Assembly (NCBI GenBank): GCA_045226015.1
Contig: JBGVBY010000008.1
Coordinates: forward strand, 62,001 to 126,000
Origin: UBA2450 sp045226015
Lineage (GTDB): Bacteria; Bacillota_I; Bacilli_A; RFN20; CAG-826
Length of the DNA stretch: 64,000 nt
Direction of reading: 5' to 3'
The notes below the pieces were generated by a model that saw only the letters and a program-made list of their open reading frames with translations, was not told where the DNA came from and ran no database searches. Below are positions 43,927 to 52,910 of this stretch, one piece after another (position 1 is the first letter of the stretch; the number at the start of each line of letters is the position of its first letter). The position numbers and the translations under genes were made by a program.

Positions 43927-44754
43927 ATGAAAAAGAAATATTTATTTACATTCCTTCCTCTTATTGCTGCATTAAGTAGCTGTGGTATGCAAGAAGCCGA
44001 ACAAGTTATCTCTCGCTACCGCATCGTAAAAGAAAATGGATTACCTACAGTTTATAACTTAGGTTCTGGTTCTCACGTAACTTATCTCATGATGTCTAGA
44101 AAAGGTTATCTCAACCTTGATGGCGTTGAAACTTACGGAGAAACCGTCAGCGAACAATATCTTGAAAACTGCATCGTTTGGAGAACAGACGAAGGTGGAG
44201 ATCTTCCAAGTAAAGATATCGTTGGTAAGAAAGGCGTTGATGGAGTGACCTTTAGAGGATGGTATCTCTATCAAGAAAACACTTTCGCTGATGAATTAAC
44301 TAAAGTACCTGCCCTTAACGGCTCAAAAGTATACGCAATCTTTGACGGCACTAGCTCCGGCGGTGGCGGCGGAGGTGGAGGAGGCGGTGGCCAAACCGGC
44401 GAAACCGTTATTTACACCGTCATTAACTTCCCAGATTGGATGCCAAATGATGGCGCAGCCGTATTTGCCTGGGCATGGGGCGGAGATGCTGGAAACGGTA
44501 AATGGTACACAATTACCTTAACCGCTGATGGCACTGACCACGCATTCACTAATGTTAGAGGAACATTTGATGCTCCAAGTAACATTACCGGATTCAATAT
44601 GGCGAGATGTTCTCACGGAACAACTTCTCCAGATTGGACAGTTGTCGGAGATAATCCAGGTAGAATCTATAACAAGACCGCTGATGTTCAAGTTAGTTAT
44701 GGAACAACTACTTACTCCTCTCCAGAATGGGTTGAATACTCATATAACCCATAA
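43927..44754 (+). CDS. Lipoprotein with InlB-like and putative starch-binding domains
   Basis: 275 residues. Lipobox LSSC near residue 19. The region at about 90-140 (GVTFRGWYLYQENTF then KVYAIFDG) resembles the Listeria-Bacteroides InlB-type beta-grasp repeat. An 11-glycine run follows (44359-44391), then a terminal module of about 115 residues with PDWMPNDGAAVFAWAWGGDAG and GRIYNKTADV. The same module ends the 49211 protein, and the pattern suggests a carbohydrate-binding beta sandwich. It lacks catalytic motifs. Ribosome binding site AGGAGG; expected to be a starch-capture lipoprotein co-expressed with the amylase. Confidence 0.82.
   Translation: MKKKYLFTFLPLIAALSSCGMQEAEQVISRYRIVKENGLPTVYNLGSGSHVTYLMMSRKGYLNLDGVETYGETVSEQYLENCIVWRTDEGGDLPSKDIVGKKGVDGVTFRGWYLYQENTFADELTKVPALNGSKVYAIFDGTSSGGGGGGGGGGGQTGETVIYTVINFPDWMPNDGAAVFAWAWGGDAGNGKWYTITLTADGTDHAFTNVRGTFDAPSNITGFNMARCSHGTTSPDWTVVGDNPGRIYNKTADVQVSYGTTTYSSPEWVEYSYNP
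44359..44391 (+). repeat. Eleven-glycine linker tract (43927 lipoprotein)
   Basis: Eleven consecutive GGN codons between the InlB-like region and the putative carbohydrate-binding module, followed by Gln-Thr-Gly-Glu. The amylase tract at 40892-40924 is followed by the similar Glu-Thr-Gly-Glu. Confidence 0.9.
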
Positions 44755-44805
44755 TCAAAAACTTAGTTATAACGTCATTTAAAACAAACTTATGGAGGTC
44801 AATCC

Positions 44806-47800
44806 ATGAAAAATAAAAGATTATTAATGTCTATCGCTTTCTTAGGAGGATTATCACTTGCTCTACCTGCGTGTAACAACGCGCAATATGAGCTTAGTGA
44901 TGATTCCGCTCCTACGGTGGACGTAGGTCCTGCTCCTAGCTTTGAAAGCGAATATATCGTTAAGAGTAAAGATGAAAGAATTACTCGAGCAGCGGGAGAT
45001 GAAGAATTCTCTTTCCCATCTGTAGTTAAACTTCATTATCACAATGATGATAACGCATGTACTAATCGTCGATTCTACACTTGGGTTAAGGGCGTTGATG
45101 GTGTTGAAAGAAAACCAATTCCAGAAACACATACTGCAACGGATATGGAACTCACTTTAGACTTAGTGAACGATTATCCAGAATATGCGAATAAACCATC
45201 ATTATTCTTCATTATTAAGGTAGCTGGTACTTGGGCTGGACAATCAGCAGATATGGAAATTTCATATAAGGAATTCCCACCTGATGAAAGCGGTGTTACC
45301 GAAGTTTGGATGATTCCAGGCGAAGGTAGTAACGTGGAAATGTACAAAACCAAGGAAGAAACCATGCTTCCAAAGATTTCTACCGCAAAATTCACAGATT
45401 TTAAAACAATTCACTGTGTTTGTAGTAGTGATGAACCACCAATGGAGTGGAAATTATATGCTTTTGATAAGACATACTTAATGGGTACTCCTGATGAACA
45501 AAACGCGAATAAACCATTCCGTTTATTCAAGAGTGGTTCAAACGTCAAACAAAAAGAATTTGATATTACTTTTAACTACACTGCAAAGATTAATATCCAA
45601 TACGTTATTGAAAGTACATATCAATCAAATCCAACTAAAGTTCAAAGAGTAGTTGTTAGCTATGAGAATTTATACAAAACCGATAGATTCAAATACTATT
45701 ACAGCTATAACAAAGAAAATACTGAAACTCTTCATAACTTTGATAACTTAGGTATGTCAATTGAAGGCAACCTCATTACTTTCAAAGTTTGGAGTCCAAT
45801 CAGCTCTTTAGTTACTATTAACTTCTATGACACTGGTCTTCCAGCATCTATGGGTGGAAGTGATGTACCAGATAGCTACAAGATGAATTATCTCGCTGGT
45901 GGTGTTTGGCAAGTATCATTCCCAAGAGACGTTGAAGACGTCATGGGTAAGTTCTATACATTCTCATTAACTAATTCCCTTGGTACTGTTGAAACAATCG
46001 ATCCGTACGTGAAGGCTGTTGGTATCAACGGAATTCGTGGTTATGTCTATGATAAAGATGCCACTAACCCAGAAGGATGGGACGATGTTCCACTCGTTTG
46101 GGATGGGAAAAGCGGATATGACATTTCTACTCCACAAGACTTATCCATCTATGAAGTCCATATTCGTGATTTAACAATGGATGATAGTTGGCAAAGTAGT
46201 AAGACTCCAGAAACTCCTAGAGGTACTTATAAAGCTTTCGTTGAAAGCGGTACTCGTTTAGTGGGACACTCTGATGTCACTACTGGATTTGATCACTTAA
46301 CTGAACTCGGAGTTAAAGCTGTTCAATTATTACCAGTATTCGATCAAGACAATGACGAAGAAGAAATTAAATTTAACTGGGGATATAATCCACTTAACTA
46401 TAACTGTGTTGAAGGTGGATATTCTTCAGATGCTTATAATCCAGTAACAAGAATTACTGAATATAAAGAATTAGTTAAAGCATTTGCAAATAATGGTAAC
46501 CACACTCGTGTCATTATGGACGTTGTCTATAACCACGTTAGTAGTGCTACCGCATCTAGCTTTACTAAATGTATGCCAAAATATTATTTCCGTTACACAA
46601 GTGACTGGTTCTTATATGATGGCTCAGGTTGTAATAACGAAGTCGCTAGCGATATGCCAATGATGAGAAAATTCATTGTTGATTCACTTTGCTGGTGGGC
46701 AACCGAATATAAAATCAAAGGTTTCCGTTTTGACTTAATGGGACTTATTGATACCTGGACAATGAGAGAAGCCGCTGTCGCTTTATATAATATTGATAAA
46801 GATATTTATATTTATGGCGAAGGTTGGACTAGTGGTGGATATCATGGTCCAGCAGTCGTTCAACGTAGAGCCGCTCAATGGAGCGACCAATTAGTTGGTG
46901 AACCATTCTATGTTGAAAATTATAATAGTGAAGATCCAATGCACCCAGGAGATTGGTATGACGATAACTCTTGGTATGTCTGCACCGAAGGTGGCGCGGA
47001 CAGCGCTCGTGTATATAGTTGCCTCTATGAATGGATTGAAGGTGGCAAAATCGGTAAAGTTGGAGGCTTTAATGATGAAGGTAGAAATGCCTTAAAAGGT
47101 TCTAACGATGACGGATATAATGGCTGCCCATATCCAAGATGGGGATTCATTTCTCAAGGTTCTGGAGATGTCGGTGGTAATGGTGCAACTGTTGCAAATA
47201 TGATGATGGGTAGAAGAAGTATTGGTACTAACCCTCAACAAACTATCAACTATGCTTCATGTCACGATAACTACACCCTTTGGGATCAACTTTCATATTG
47301 CTTAAATGAAAATGGTTATAGAATCGTTCAAGACCAATGGGGAAATAAAATTCCTCTTGAGCCATATGGCACAAACGCTCCTGACACCGAAACATTAGTT
47401 AAAGCATCTATTGTTACTCATGCCGCAGTTATGATGTCTAATGGCGTTGCATTTATGCAAGGTGGCGAAGAATTATATCGTTCTAAGAGATATAGTGAAG
47501 AAGAACTTGCAGTAGAAATGGCAAAAGGCAATGTTAGACCATTCCCAGATTACCCACATTATTCTTCTGATCCAAACGTCGTAATCGCGACTAGTGATGT
47601 AAGAATGTATGGTACAGAAGGACATAAATATGTCATCACTCATAACTCTTATAAATCAAGTGATAACGTTAACTCCTTCAAATGGGATAGAAAAGTCAGC
47701 TGTGACGGTGTTGATACATCTAAATATATTCAAACATGGGTCAAGATGATTCATGAAAGAAATAACGTTCCAAAGAAAGGATACGTTGAAGGAAGAGATC

Positions 47801-48045
47801 CAACATTTAACATTTATGGAGACCAAGTTTATAGCGGTAGCACAGGCTTCGGCTTATGGAACGGTAATGAAGCTGGCACAACCGGTTATTCATTCTTCAT
47901 TTGTACAAGAACTCCATTTGATGTTGGTGTTAACACTAATGAATTCTTCTCTATCAACCAAATTCTCTTTGAAGTTGGAAGTAAAACAAACTCAGATAAA
48001 GCGATTAAGATGCAACCATACACCTTTATCTGTGTTCATAAGTAA
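44806..48045 (+). CDS. pulA: Type I pullulanase (GH13) lipoprotein
   Basis: 1079-residue debranching enzyme that cuts alpha-1,6 bonds in pullulan and amylopectin. Lipobox LPAC near residue 23. N-terminal beta-rich modules (about 50-145, CBM41-like, and 150-300) are followed by a CBM48-like domain (SIEGNLITFKVWSPISSLVTI) and the GH13 barrel. The pullulanase hallmark YNWGYNP appears as FNWGYNPLNYNCVEGGYSSD. Region II GFRFDLMGLID carries nucleophile Asp near 643, region III YIYGEGWT Glu near 672, and region IV ASCHDNYTLWD Asp near 821. Ribosome binding site GGAGG. It would supply linear dextrins to the importer together with the amylase. Confidence 0.95.
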   Translation: MKNKRLLMSIAFLGGLSLALPACNNAQYELSDDSAPTVDVGPAPSFESEYIVKSKDERITRAAGDEEFSFPSVVKLHYHNDDNACTNRRFYTWVKGVDGVERKPIPETHTATDMELTLDLVNDYPEYANKPSLFFIIKVAGTWAGQSADMEISYKEFPPDESGVTEVWMIPGEGSNVEMYKTKEETMLPKISTAKFTDFKTIHCVCSSDEPPMEWKLYAFDKTYLMGTPDEQNANKPFRLFKSGSNVKQKEFDITFNYTAKINIQYVIESTYQSNPTKVQRVVVSYENLYKTDRFKYYYSYNKENTETLHNFDNLGMSIEGNLITFKVWSPISSLVTINFYDTGLPASMGGSDVPDSYKMNYLAGGVWQVSFPRDVEDVMGKFYTFSLTNSLGTVETIDPYVKAVGINGIRGYVYDKDATNPEGWDDVPLVWDGKSGYDISTPQDLSIYEVHIRDLTMDDSWQSSKTPETPRGTYKAFVESGTRLVGHSDVTTGFDHLTELGVKAVQLLPVFDQDNDEEEIKFNWGYNPLNYNCVEGGYSSDAYNPVTRITEYKELVKAFANNGNHTRVIMDVVYNHVSSATASSFTKCMPKYYFRYTSDWFLYDGSGCNNEVASDMPMMRKFIVDSLCWWATEYKIKGFRFDLMGLIDTWTMREAAVALYNIDKDIYIYGEGWTSGGYHGPAVVQRRAAQWSDQLVGEPFYVENYNSEDPMHPGDWYDDNSWYVCTEGGADSARVYSCLYEWIEGGKIGKVGGFNDEGRNALKGSNDDGYNGCPYPRWGFISQGSGDVGGNGATVANMMMGRRSIGTNPQQTINYASCHDNYTLWDQLSYCLNENGYRIVQDQWGNKIPLEPYGTNAPDTETLVKASIVTHAAVMMSNGVAFMQGGEELYRSKRYSEEELAVEMAKGNVRPFPDYPHYSSDPNVVIATSDVRMYGTEGHKYVITHNSYKSSDNVNSFKWDRKVSCDGVDTSKYIQTWVKMIHERNNVPKKGYVEGRDPTFNIYGDQVYSGSTGFGLWNGNEAGTTGYSFFICTRTPFDVGVNTNEFFSINQILFEVGSKTNSDKAIKMQPYTFICVHK

Positions 48046-48059
48046 GGGAGGGCAGTAAT

Positions 48060-49211
48060 ATGAAAAGAAGTTTTAAATTATTTGCATCCTTACTCTTAAT
48101 GGCCTTAGGAATTAGTAGTTGTGGTAACTCCGCTACTCCTAGACCAAATACAAGCATTGGCGATATCGTCGAGTCTGTTGCTTTTGAAGGTATTGAAACC
48201 AAGAACATGACTCTTGAAATGGATGGTTCAGTTGAACTCATTCCAGTTATTACCTATAAAGAAGGATATTCTAGTGGGGCTACTGTTACTTGGCATAACT
48301 CCAATTCTAGAGTTATCCAACTCGATGATAATATCGCTATTGCGATTGGATATGGTTCCTCAACTATTTCCGCGATTGCAGGAAATAAAATGTGTTCATT
48401 AACAATCAATGTTAATAAACCAGACGTTCCAGTTCATACATTTGAATTAAATAACAGTTCTCTTTCACTTTTAATCGGTGAAGAATCCTTATTATCCGCA
48501 TATTATGATGGACAAGTTGTTAACGCGACTTGGGCTACTGATAACGGCACTGTTGCAACTGTTAATAACGGTAACGTTACGGGTATTAGTGCGGGTGAGG
48601 CGACAATTACCGCAACATATAACAATAACACCGCTTCTTGTAGTGTTAGAGTTAGAGAACAAGGTGAAGAATTTACTCTTACTGTTTCTCCAACAAGCTT
48701 AGGCTTAAGAGTTGGTGAAACCCATAAGTTATCAGTAACTACTTCTGCTCCTGCTAATGTCACATTCTCCTCTAATAAACCAGAGGTTGCTGATGTTGAT
48801 AGCGAAGGTGTAGTCACTGGTAATGGTGACGGTAGTGCAATTATTACCGTCAGTGCTAACGGAGTTAGTAAAACGGTTTCTGTCTCTGTTTCTTCTGGTG
48901 AAGGAAGAAAAGACGGAACTGTCTATTTCTTCATTGATTACAACAATTACGACATTGATGACGAAAGCAAATACCTTGCATGCTTTGATTGGTATAGAAA
49001 TAGACCATTAGCAGGTTGCGCGGATGTTCCATCCGAACCTACTAAAGCACCAGATCCTGCCTTCCCATACTTTATTGGATGGAGTTCTAAGGCAATTATC
49101 GATTCAAAAGATGATTTATGGGATATGGAGCACGATACAATGGGAACAGACTATGTCTTATTCATCTTTGGTATTTGGGCTGACGTTCCAGCCGGGGAGT
49201 TTATTAAATAA
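48060..49211 (+). CDS. Lipoprotein with three Ig-like domains
   Basis: 383 residues. Lipobox ISSC near residue 21. Three Big_2-type domains at about 37-120, 123-198 and 201-281 show the repeating elements VTWHNSNSRVIQL, WATDNGTVATVNNGNVTG and FSSNKPEVADVDSEGVVTG. The last 100 residues (DGTVYFFIDYNNYDI onwards, with several Trp and Asp) form a separate module with an InlB-like GWSS. No catalytic motif. It could be a spacer or scaffold protein of the starch surface complex. It overlaps the next lipoprotein gene by 1 bp (TAATG). Confidence 0.8.
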   Translation: MKRSFKLFASLLLMALGISSCGNSATPRPNTSIGDIVESVAFEGIETKNMTLEMDGSVELIPVITYKEGYSSGATVTWHNSNSRVIQLDDNIAIAIGYGSSTISAIAGNKMCSLTINVNKPDVPVHTFELNNSSLSLLIGEESLLSAYYDGQVVNATWATDNGTVATVNNGNVTGISAGEATITATYNNNTASCSVRVREQGEEFTLTVSPTSLGLRVGETHKLSVTTSAPANVTFSSNKPEVADVDSEGVVTGNGDGSAIITVSANGVSKTVSVSVSSGEGRKDGTVYFFIDYNNYDIDDESKYLACFDWYRNRPLAGCADVPSEPTKAPDPAFPYFIGWSSKAIIDSKDDLWDMEHDTMGTDYVLFIFGIWADVPAGEFIK

Positions 49212-52171
49212 TGAAAAAATATGGTTTATTAATTCCTTTATGCGCGATGGGCTTGGCTCTAGCTAGCTGTAGTGATTCTAATCAAGGATTAATGACAATC
49301 TTTGATAATTACGCAGATGGTGAAGGTCACATCGATACTCCTTGGGAAGATTTTGGTTTACCTTTAAAAAGTATTAACTTTGCGAATGGTGAAGATAATC
49401 TCAAACTTGAAAAAGGAGAAACTCACACTTATGAGTACACTACTAATCCAATTGAATCATTAGTGTCTTGGAGAAGTAGTGATGAAAGCGTGGCAACAGT
49501 TAGTAAAGGTGTTGTTACCGCTAAAGATTCTGGTACTGCTGTTATTACCGCTTATGGTGGAACAGTGGAAAAACCAGTAACCAAAGATTTATATGTAACT
49601 GTTGTTGTTTCTGCTACTGATTTCACAGTTAATAGTTCAAAAGAACTAACTCTTGATATCAGCGAAACATCGATGATTGAAACAACTGTGTTACCTGAAG
49701 AAACTACAGAACCAGATTTAGTATATGTTTCTAATGATGAAAGTGTCGCTACTGTTAATGGTAGTGGTTTAATTACCGCAATTGGCGTTGGCGAAACTAC
49801 CATCAGTGTTACTCATCCAAGTCTTAATAAGATTGAAGTTGTTAATGTTACCGTTATTGATGGTGCTAAATATTTAACAAATCTTCAATTAACCGCTGAT
49901 GATTACACTGTGGAATTAGGCCAAACAACTGAATTGCATACAGTCTTAACTCCAGAAGATGCTACATATCAAACCGTTGAATATGAAGTCATCGCTGGTA
50001 ATGATTATATTTCTATTAGTAACGGAGTTGTTTCCGCTAACGCAGTCGGCAAAGCATCTATCGTTGCTAAAGTTTATGAAATTAGAAAAGGAGAATTCTT
50101 CTCCAGTAATATTATCGATATTGATGTATACGAAGTAATTCCTACTAGTATTGAAATCAATGAAGGCGATTTAGCCTTAGATAATGTTAATAATCCAACT
50201 GCTCAATTAACTTATAGTTACTTTGATGGAGCAGATTTAGTTACACCTACTAGAGGTGGACAAGATGTTACTTGGTCTTCTAGTAACACTAGCGTCGCTA
50301 CTGTTAGCCCATCTGGCTTTGTAAACATTAAAGCTAGAGGTAACGCTGTTATTACTGTTAGAGACAACATTTACGAAATAGAAGATACAATTAACGTAAG
50401 TGTCAGTATTTACTCCACTTCTGTATTATTAAGCGCAACAAGTGAAAAAGCGTTTGTTGGTGAAGAAGTTACATTAACCGCAAGCACAGTTCCAAGTATT
50501 AGTGAACTTAGTGATCAAGGCGTACAATTTACTGTTTCTCCATCTGCTAATGCGACATTAGTTGTTGATGGTGTAAACGCTACATTAAGTGCTTCTGTAG
50601 CTGGTACATACACTGTTACCGTTACTAATGGTTCACGTAGTGCTTCTAAAGATATTAAGTTCGTTAACGCTAAGAAGATTTATCTCAATACCAATAGCAT
50701 GTTTGATAGTGATGGAGTCGTTCCATTTGTCCATGCTTGGGGTGGTGGACTTGAGGCCTTAGACGCTAAGATGACCTTAGTTAAAGAAGGTGAAACTATC
50801 TACACTGTCTCATTATCTGAAGAATATGAACAAATGGTGTTCTTAAGAATGCCAATGGGTTCAACAGCTATTAACTGGGATACTTACTATAACAAGACCA
50901 AAGATCTTACTATCCCAACTGATGGTAAAGATATGTGGACAATGAGTGGATACGCACCAGACACCGAAGATAAAGATGATCACGATAAGAATTTTGTCCT
51001 CGGTTCATGGGGAACATACGATCCAAGTCAGCCTTATCCAGTAGATCATGGTGAACCATTCACAATCTATCTCAACGCAAACAATATGTTTGATACTGAT
51101 AACTGTGTACCATTTGTCCATGCTTGGGGTGATAACATTTCTGGATCCTTCAAGATGACAAAGGTCAGTGGAAGCGATGTTATGTATTCTGCTGAAATTA
51201 CAACTAAATATACACATGTTATCTTTGTTAGAATGCCAGCAGGAAGTACTGCTCTAGATTGGGATACTTACTATAACAAGACTCCAAATCAAGAAATTCC
51301 ATCTGGCAAGAATATGTGGACAATGTCCGGATATGGCGACGCTGATGAAAATGCTAAGACATACTTAACTGGTAGCTGGGGAGTTTATGATGGCTCTGAT
51401 CCAACTCCAGGTCCTGGACCAGGCCCAGGTCCTGAACCAGGTGAAGTGACTATTTATCTTAACGCCAACAACATGTTTGATAGTGATGGAGTACTTCCAT
51501 TCGTTCACGCATGGGGCGACGGAGTTACTGACCTCGATGTTAAGATGACTTTAGTTAAAGAAAATGAAACTGTTTATTCAGTTACATTAAGCGAAAACCA
51601 CACAAGCATTATCTTCTTAAGAATGCCTGCTGGTTCAACTGCAGTCAGCTGGGATGATTATTACAATAAGTCTGATACACTTTCTGTTCCTACCGATGGA
51701 AAGAATATGTGGACGATGAGTGGCTACGCACCAGACAGTGATCCAAAAGATGATCACGAAAAGACATTTGTCCTCGGTTCATGGGGAACATATGATCCAA
51801 GCGCATCTTACCCAGTCGATGGTGGTGGTAGCGGTGGAGATGATCCAACACCACAACCAGGATTAGTTACTTATACCATTAACAACTTACCAAATTGGAT
51901 TAAGAATGATGGATGTAAAGTATTTGTCTGGGCATGGGGAGGAGATGCAGGTACTCCTGGTACTTGGTATAGTGCCACATTAAACGACACTACATTAACA
52001 TTCCAAGCGCCTGCAAATATTACTGGTCTCTTATTGGCTAGATGTCATAAAGACACAACGGAACCAAATTGGAGTGCTCAAGGTGATGTTGCTGGTAGGG
52101 TGTACAATCAATCCGGTGATTTAAATATCACCAGTGGTACAACCACTTATAATTCTCCAAGTTGGAATTAA
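49211..52171 (+). CDS. Large lipoprotein: Ig-like stalk with tandem carbohydrate-binding modules
   Basis: 986 residues. Lipobox LASC near residue 20. About five Ig-like domains (52-489) form a stalk. Then come three tandem copies of a module of about 110-120 residues (starting near 490, 619 and 748), each containing IYLN-N-MFD, PFVHAWG, an FLRMP/FVRMP strand, WD-YYNK and GSWG-YDP. A fourth, different module ends the protein (VFVWAWGGDAG, ARCHKDTTEPNW, GRVYNQSG) and matches the C-terminus of the 43927 protein. The aromatic-rich modules resemble CBM25/26-type starch-binding folds. No enzyme domain. It probably holds starch granules or long dextrins near the amylase and pullulanase. Last gene of the unit; a terminator follows. 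Confidence 0.87.
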   Translation: MKKYGLLIPLCAMGLALASCSDSNQGLMTIFDNYADGEGHIDTPWEDFGLPLKSINFANGEDNLKLEKGETHTYEYTTNPIESLVSWRSSDESVATVSKGVVTAKDSGTAVITAYGGTVEKPVTKDLYVTVVVSATDFTVNSSKELTLDISETSMIETTVLPEETTEPDLVYVSNDESVATVNGSGLITAIGVGETTISVTHPSLNKIEVVNVTVIDGAKYLTNLQLTADDYTVELGQTTELHTVLTPEDATYQTVEYEVIAGNDYISISNGVVSANAVGKASIVAKVYEIRKGEFFSSNIIDIDVYEVIPTSIEINEGDLALDNVNNPTAQLTYSYFDGADLVTPTRGGQDVTWSSSNTSVATVSPSGFVNIKARGNAVITVRDNIYEIEDTINVSVSIYSTSVLLSATSEKAFVGEEVTLTASTVPSISELSDQGVQFTVSPSANATLVVDGVNATLSASVAGTYTVTVTNGSRSASKDIKFVNAKKIYLNTNSMFDSDGVVPFVHAWGGGLEALDAKMTLVKEGETIYTVSLSEEYEQMVFLRMPMGSTAINWDTYYNKTKDLTIPTDGKDMWTMSGYAPDTEDKDDHDKNFVLGSWGTYDPSQPYPVDHGEPFTIYLNANNMFDTDNCVPFVHAWGDNISGSFKMTKVSGSDVMYSAEITTKYTHVIFVRMPAGSTALDWDTYYNKTPNQEIPSGKNMWTMSGYGDADENAKTYLTGSWGVYDGSDPTPGPGPGPGPEPGEVTIYLNANNMFDSDGVLPFVHAWGDGVTDLDVKMTLVKENETVYSVTLSENHTSIIFLRMPAGSTAVSWDDYYNKSDTLSVPTDGKNMWTMSGYAPDSDPKDDHEKTFVLGSWGTYDPSASYPVDGGGSGGDDPTPQPGLVTYTINNLPNWIKNDGCKVFVWAWGGDAGTPGTWYSATLNDTTLTFQAPANITGLLLARCHKDTTEPNWSAQGDVAGRVYNQSGDLNITSGTTTYNSPSWN
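50678..51821 (+). repeat. Tandem carbohydrate-binding module repeat, 387-bp period
   Basis: Three in-frame copies begin at 50678, 51065 and 51452, with both steps exactly 387 bp. Copies 1 and 3 are closest in sequence (GVVPFVHAWG against GVLPFVHAWG, and both carry a DDHDK/DDHEK tail); copy 2 lacks that tail and uses a longer linker. This suggests unequal duplication followed by divergence. Confidence 0.85.
51401..51442 (+). repeat. Pro-Gly linker
   Basis: Alternating proline and glycine codons (PTPGPGPGPGPEPG) join the second and third binding modules of the 49211 lipoprotein. The linker replaces the poly-glycine type used in the other lipoproteins. Confidence 0.85.
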
Positions 52172-52180
52172 TTCTATTCT

Positions 52181-52205
52181 AAGCGGGGCTTCAGCTCCGC
52201 TTTTT
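52181..52205 (+). terminator. Terminator of the starch lipoprotein unit
   Basis: AAGCGGGGC (52181-52189) pairs with GCTCCGCTT (52194-52202), one G-U pair, loop TTCA, then a T run to 52205. Confidence 0.85.
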
Positions 52206-52231
52206 ATATGCAAAAATTATTTTGTATTTGC

Positions 52232-52260
52232 TTTACACTGTGCGCACATATATATATACT
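52232..52260 (+). promoter_or_regulatory. dinJ-yafQ promoter with perfect palindrome in spacer
   Basis: TTTACA (52232-52237), 17 bp spacer, TATACT (52255-52260). The spacer holds the perfect 10-bp palindrome TGTGCGCACA (52239-52248). Antitoxins of this type repress their own promoter through such sites, so this is the likely autoregulatory operator. Confidence 0.7.
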
Positions 52261-52276
52261 GAAATTAGGAAAAGTT

Positions 52277-52540
52277 ATGGCAAATATTAATATACGAGTA
52301 GATGAACAATTAAAAAAAGATTCTGAAAAAGTTTTTGATGAACTAGGAATAGGGATGACTGCGGCCATGACTTTATTTTTAAAAGCAGTGGTAAGAAATA
52401 ATGGTATCCCATTCTCTTTAGAGATTCCTAATAAGAAGACATTAAAAGCTTTCAAAGAAGCAGATAAGATTTCTTCCGGCAAGGTTAAAGCTAAGAGATA
52501 CTCTAGTTCTACCGAGCTTAGGAAGGATTTAAAACTGTGA
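52277..52540 (+). CDS. Antitoxin of the RelB/DinJ family
   Basis: 87 residues starting MANINIRVDEQLKKDSEKVF, the ribbon-helix-helix DNA-binding half typical of DinJ/RelB, followed by LGIGMTAAMTLFLKAVV and a polar C-terminus that would wrap the toxin. The open frame reaches to 52208, but those codons run through the promoter; the ATG at 52277 has AGGA 6 bp upstream. It pairs with the downstream YafQ-type toxin, sharing GTGA (4-bp overlap). Expected to neutralise the toxin and repress the operon. Confidence 0.92.
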   Translation: MANINIRVDEQLKKDSEKVFDELGIGMTAAMTLFLKAVVRNNGIPFSLEIPNKKTLKAFKEADKISSGKVKAKRYSSSTELRKDLKL

Positions 52541-52812
52541 AATATGATATTGTAATCACAAACACCTGTAAGAAAGACATCAAAAGAGCGTACAAACAAG
52601 GTAAAAATATTGATTTATTATTTGAAGTAGTTGATCAATTGAGTGAAGGGTTGACTTTAGACCCAAAATATAAAGACCATCAATTATACGGTGAATATGC
52701 CGGCAAAAGAGAATGCCACATTGAACCTGACTTTCTTCTTATATATAAAATAAATAATAAGGAAATAGTGTTATATCTTCTTAGAGTTGGTACTCATTCA
52801 TCACTTTTTTAG
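52537..52812 (+). CDS. YafQ-family mRNA interferase toxin
   Basis: 91 residues of the RelE/YafQ family of ribosome-dependent endoribonucleases. The match to YafQ is close: DPKYKDHQLYGEYAGKRECHI, PDFLLIYKI and the C-terminal LLRVGTHSSLF, retaining the conserved His residues, Asp and terminal Phe of the active site (the usual Trp after Asp is Phe). It begins at GTG within the antitoxin stop. Expected to cleave mRNA in the ribosomal A site when freed from its antitoxin. Confidence 0.93.
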   Translation: MKYDIVITNTCKKDIKRAYKQGKNIDLLFEVVDQLSEGLTLDPKYKDHQLYGEYAGKRECHIEPDFLLIYKINNKEIVLYLLRVGTHSSLF

Positions 52813-52834
52813 TGAGCATCTAATAAAAAAGTTT

Positions 52835-52863
52835 TTGTATATTACTAAAAGTAAGACTAAAAT
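52835..52863 (+). promoter_or_regulatory. Promoter of the 52911 surface protein
   Basis: TTGTAT (52835-52840), 17 bp spacer, TAAAAT (52858-52863), leader of about 40 bases and ribosome binding site GAAGGAG. Confidence 0.65.
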
Positions 52864-52910
52864 ATATCTAACGAATTATCGTCAATCGAAAATATGAAGG
52901 AGATTTTATT

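Noticed and set aside
32458..44391. Poly-glycine tracts as assembly errors or true microsatellites
   Set aside because: The codons are mixed (GGC, GGA, GGT), frames stay open, and each tract lies at a domain boundary, so they look like real linkers.
48503..48817. Open frame of 104 codons on the minus strand inside an Ig-like lipoprotein gene
   Set aside because: It is a shadow of the repetitive Thr/Val-rich coding strand and has no start signal. Similar shadows at 20160-20504, 21513-21830, 22752-23039 and 44863-45132 were dropped for the same reason.
49211..52171. Tandem repeats as a CRISPR-like array
   Set aside because: The 387-bp period encodes protein modules in frame and has no short identical repeats with unique spacers. 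No CRISPR array was found anywhere in the window.
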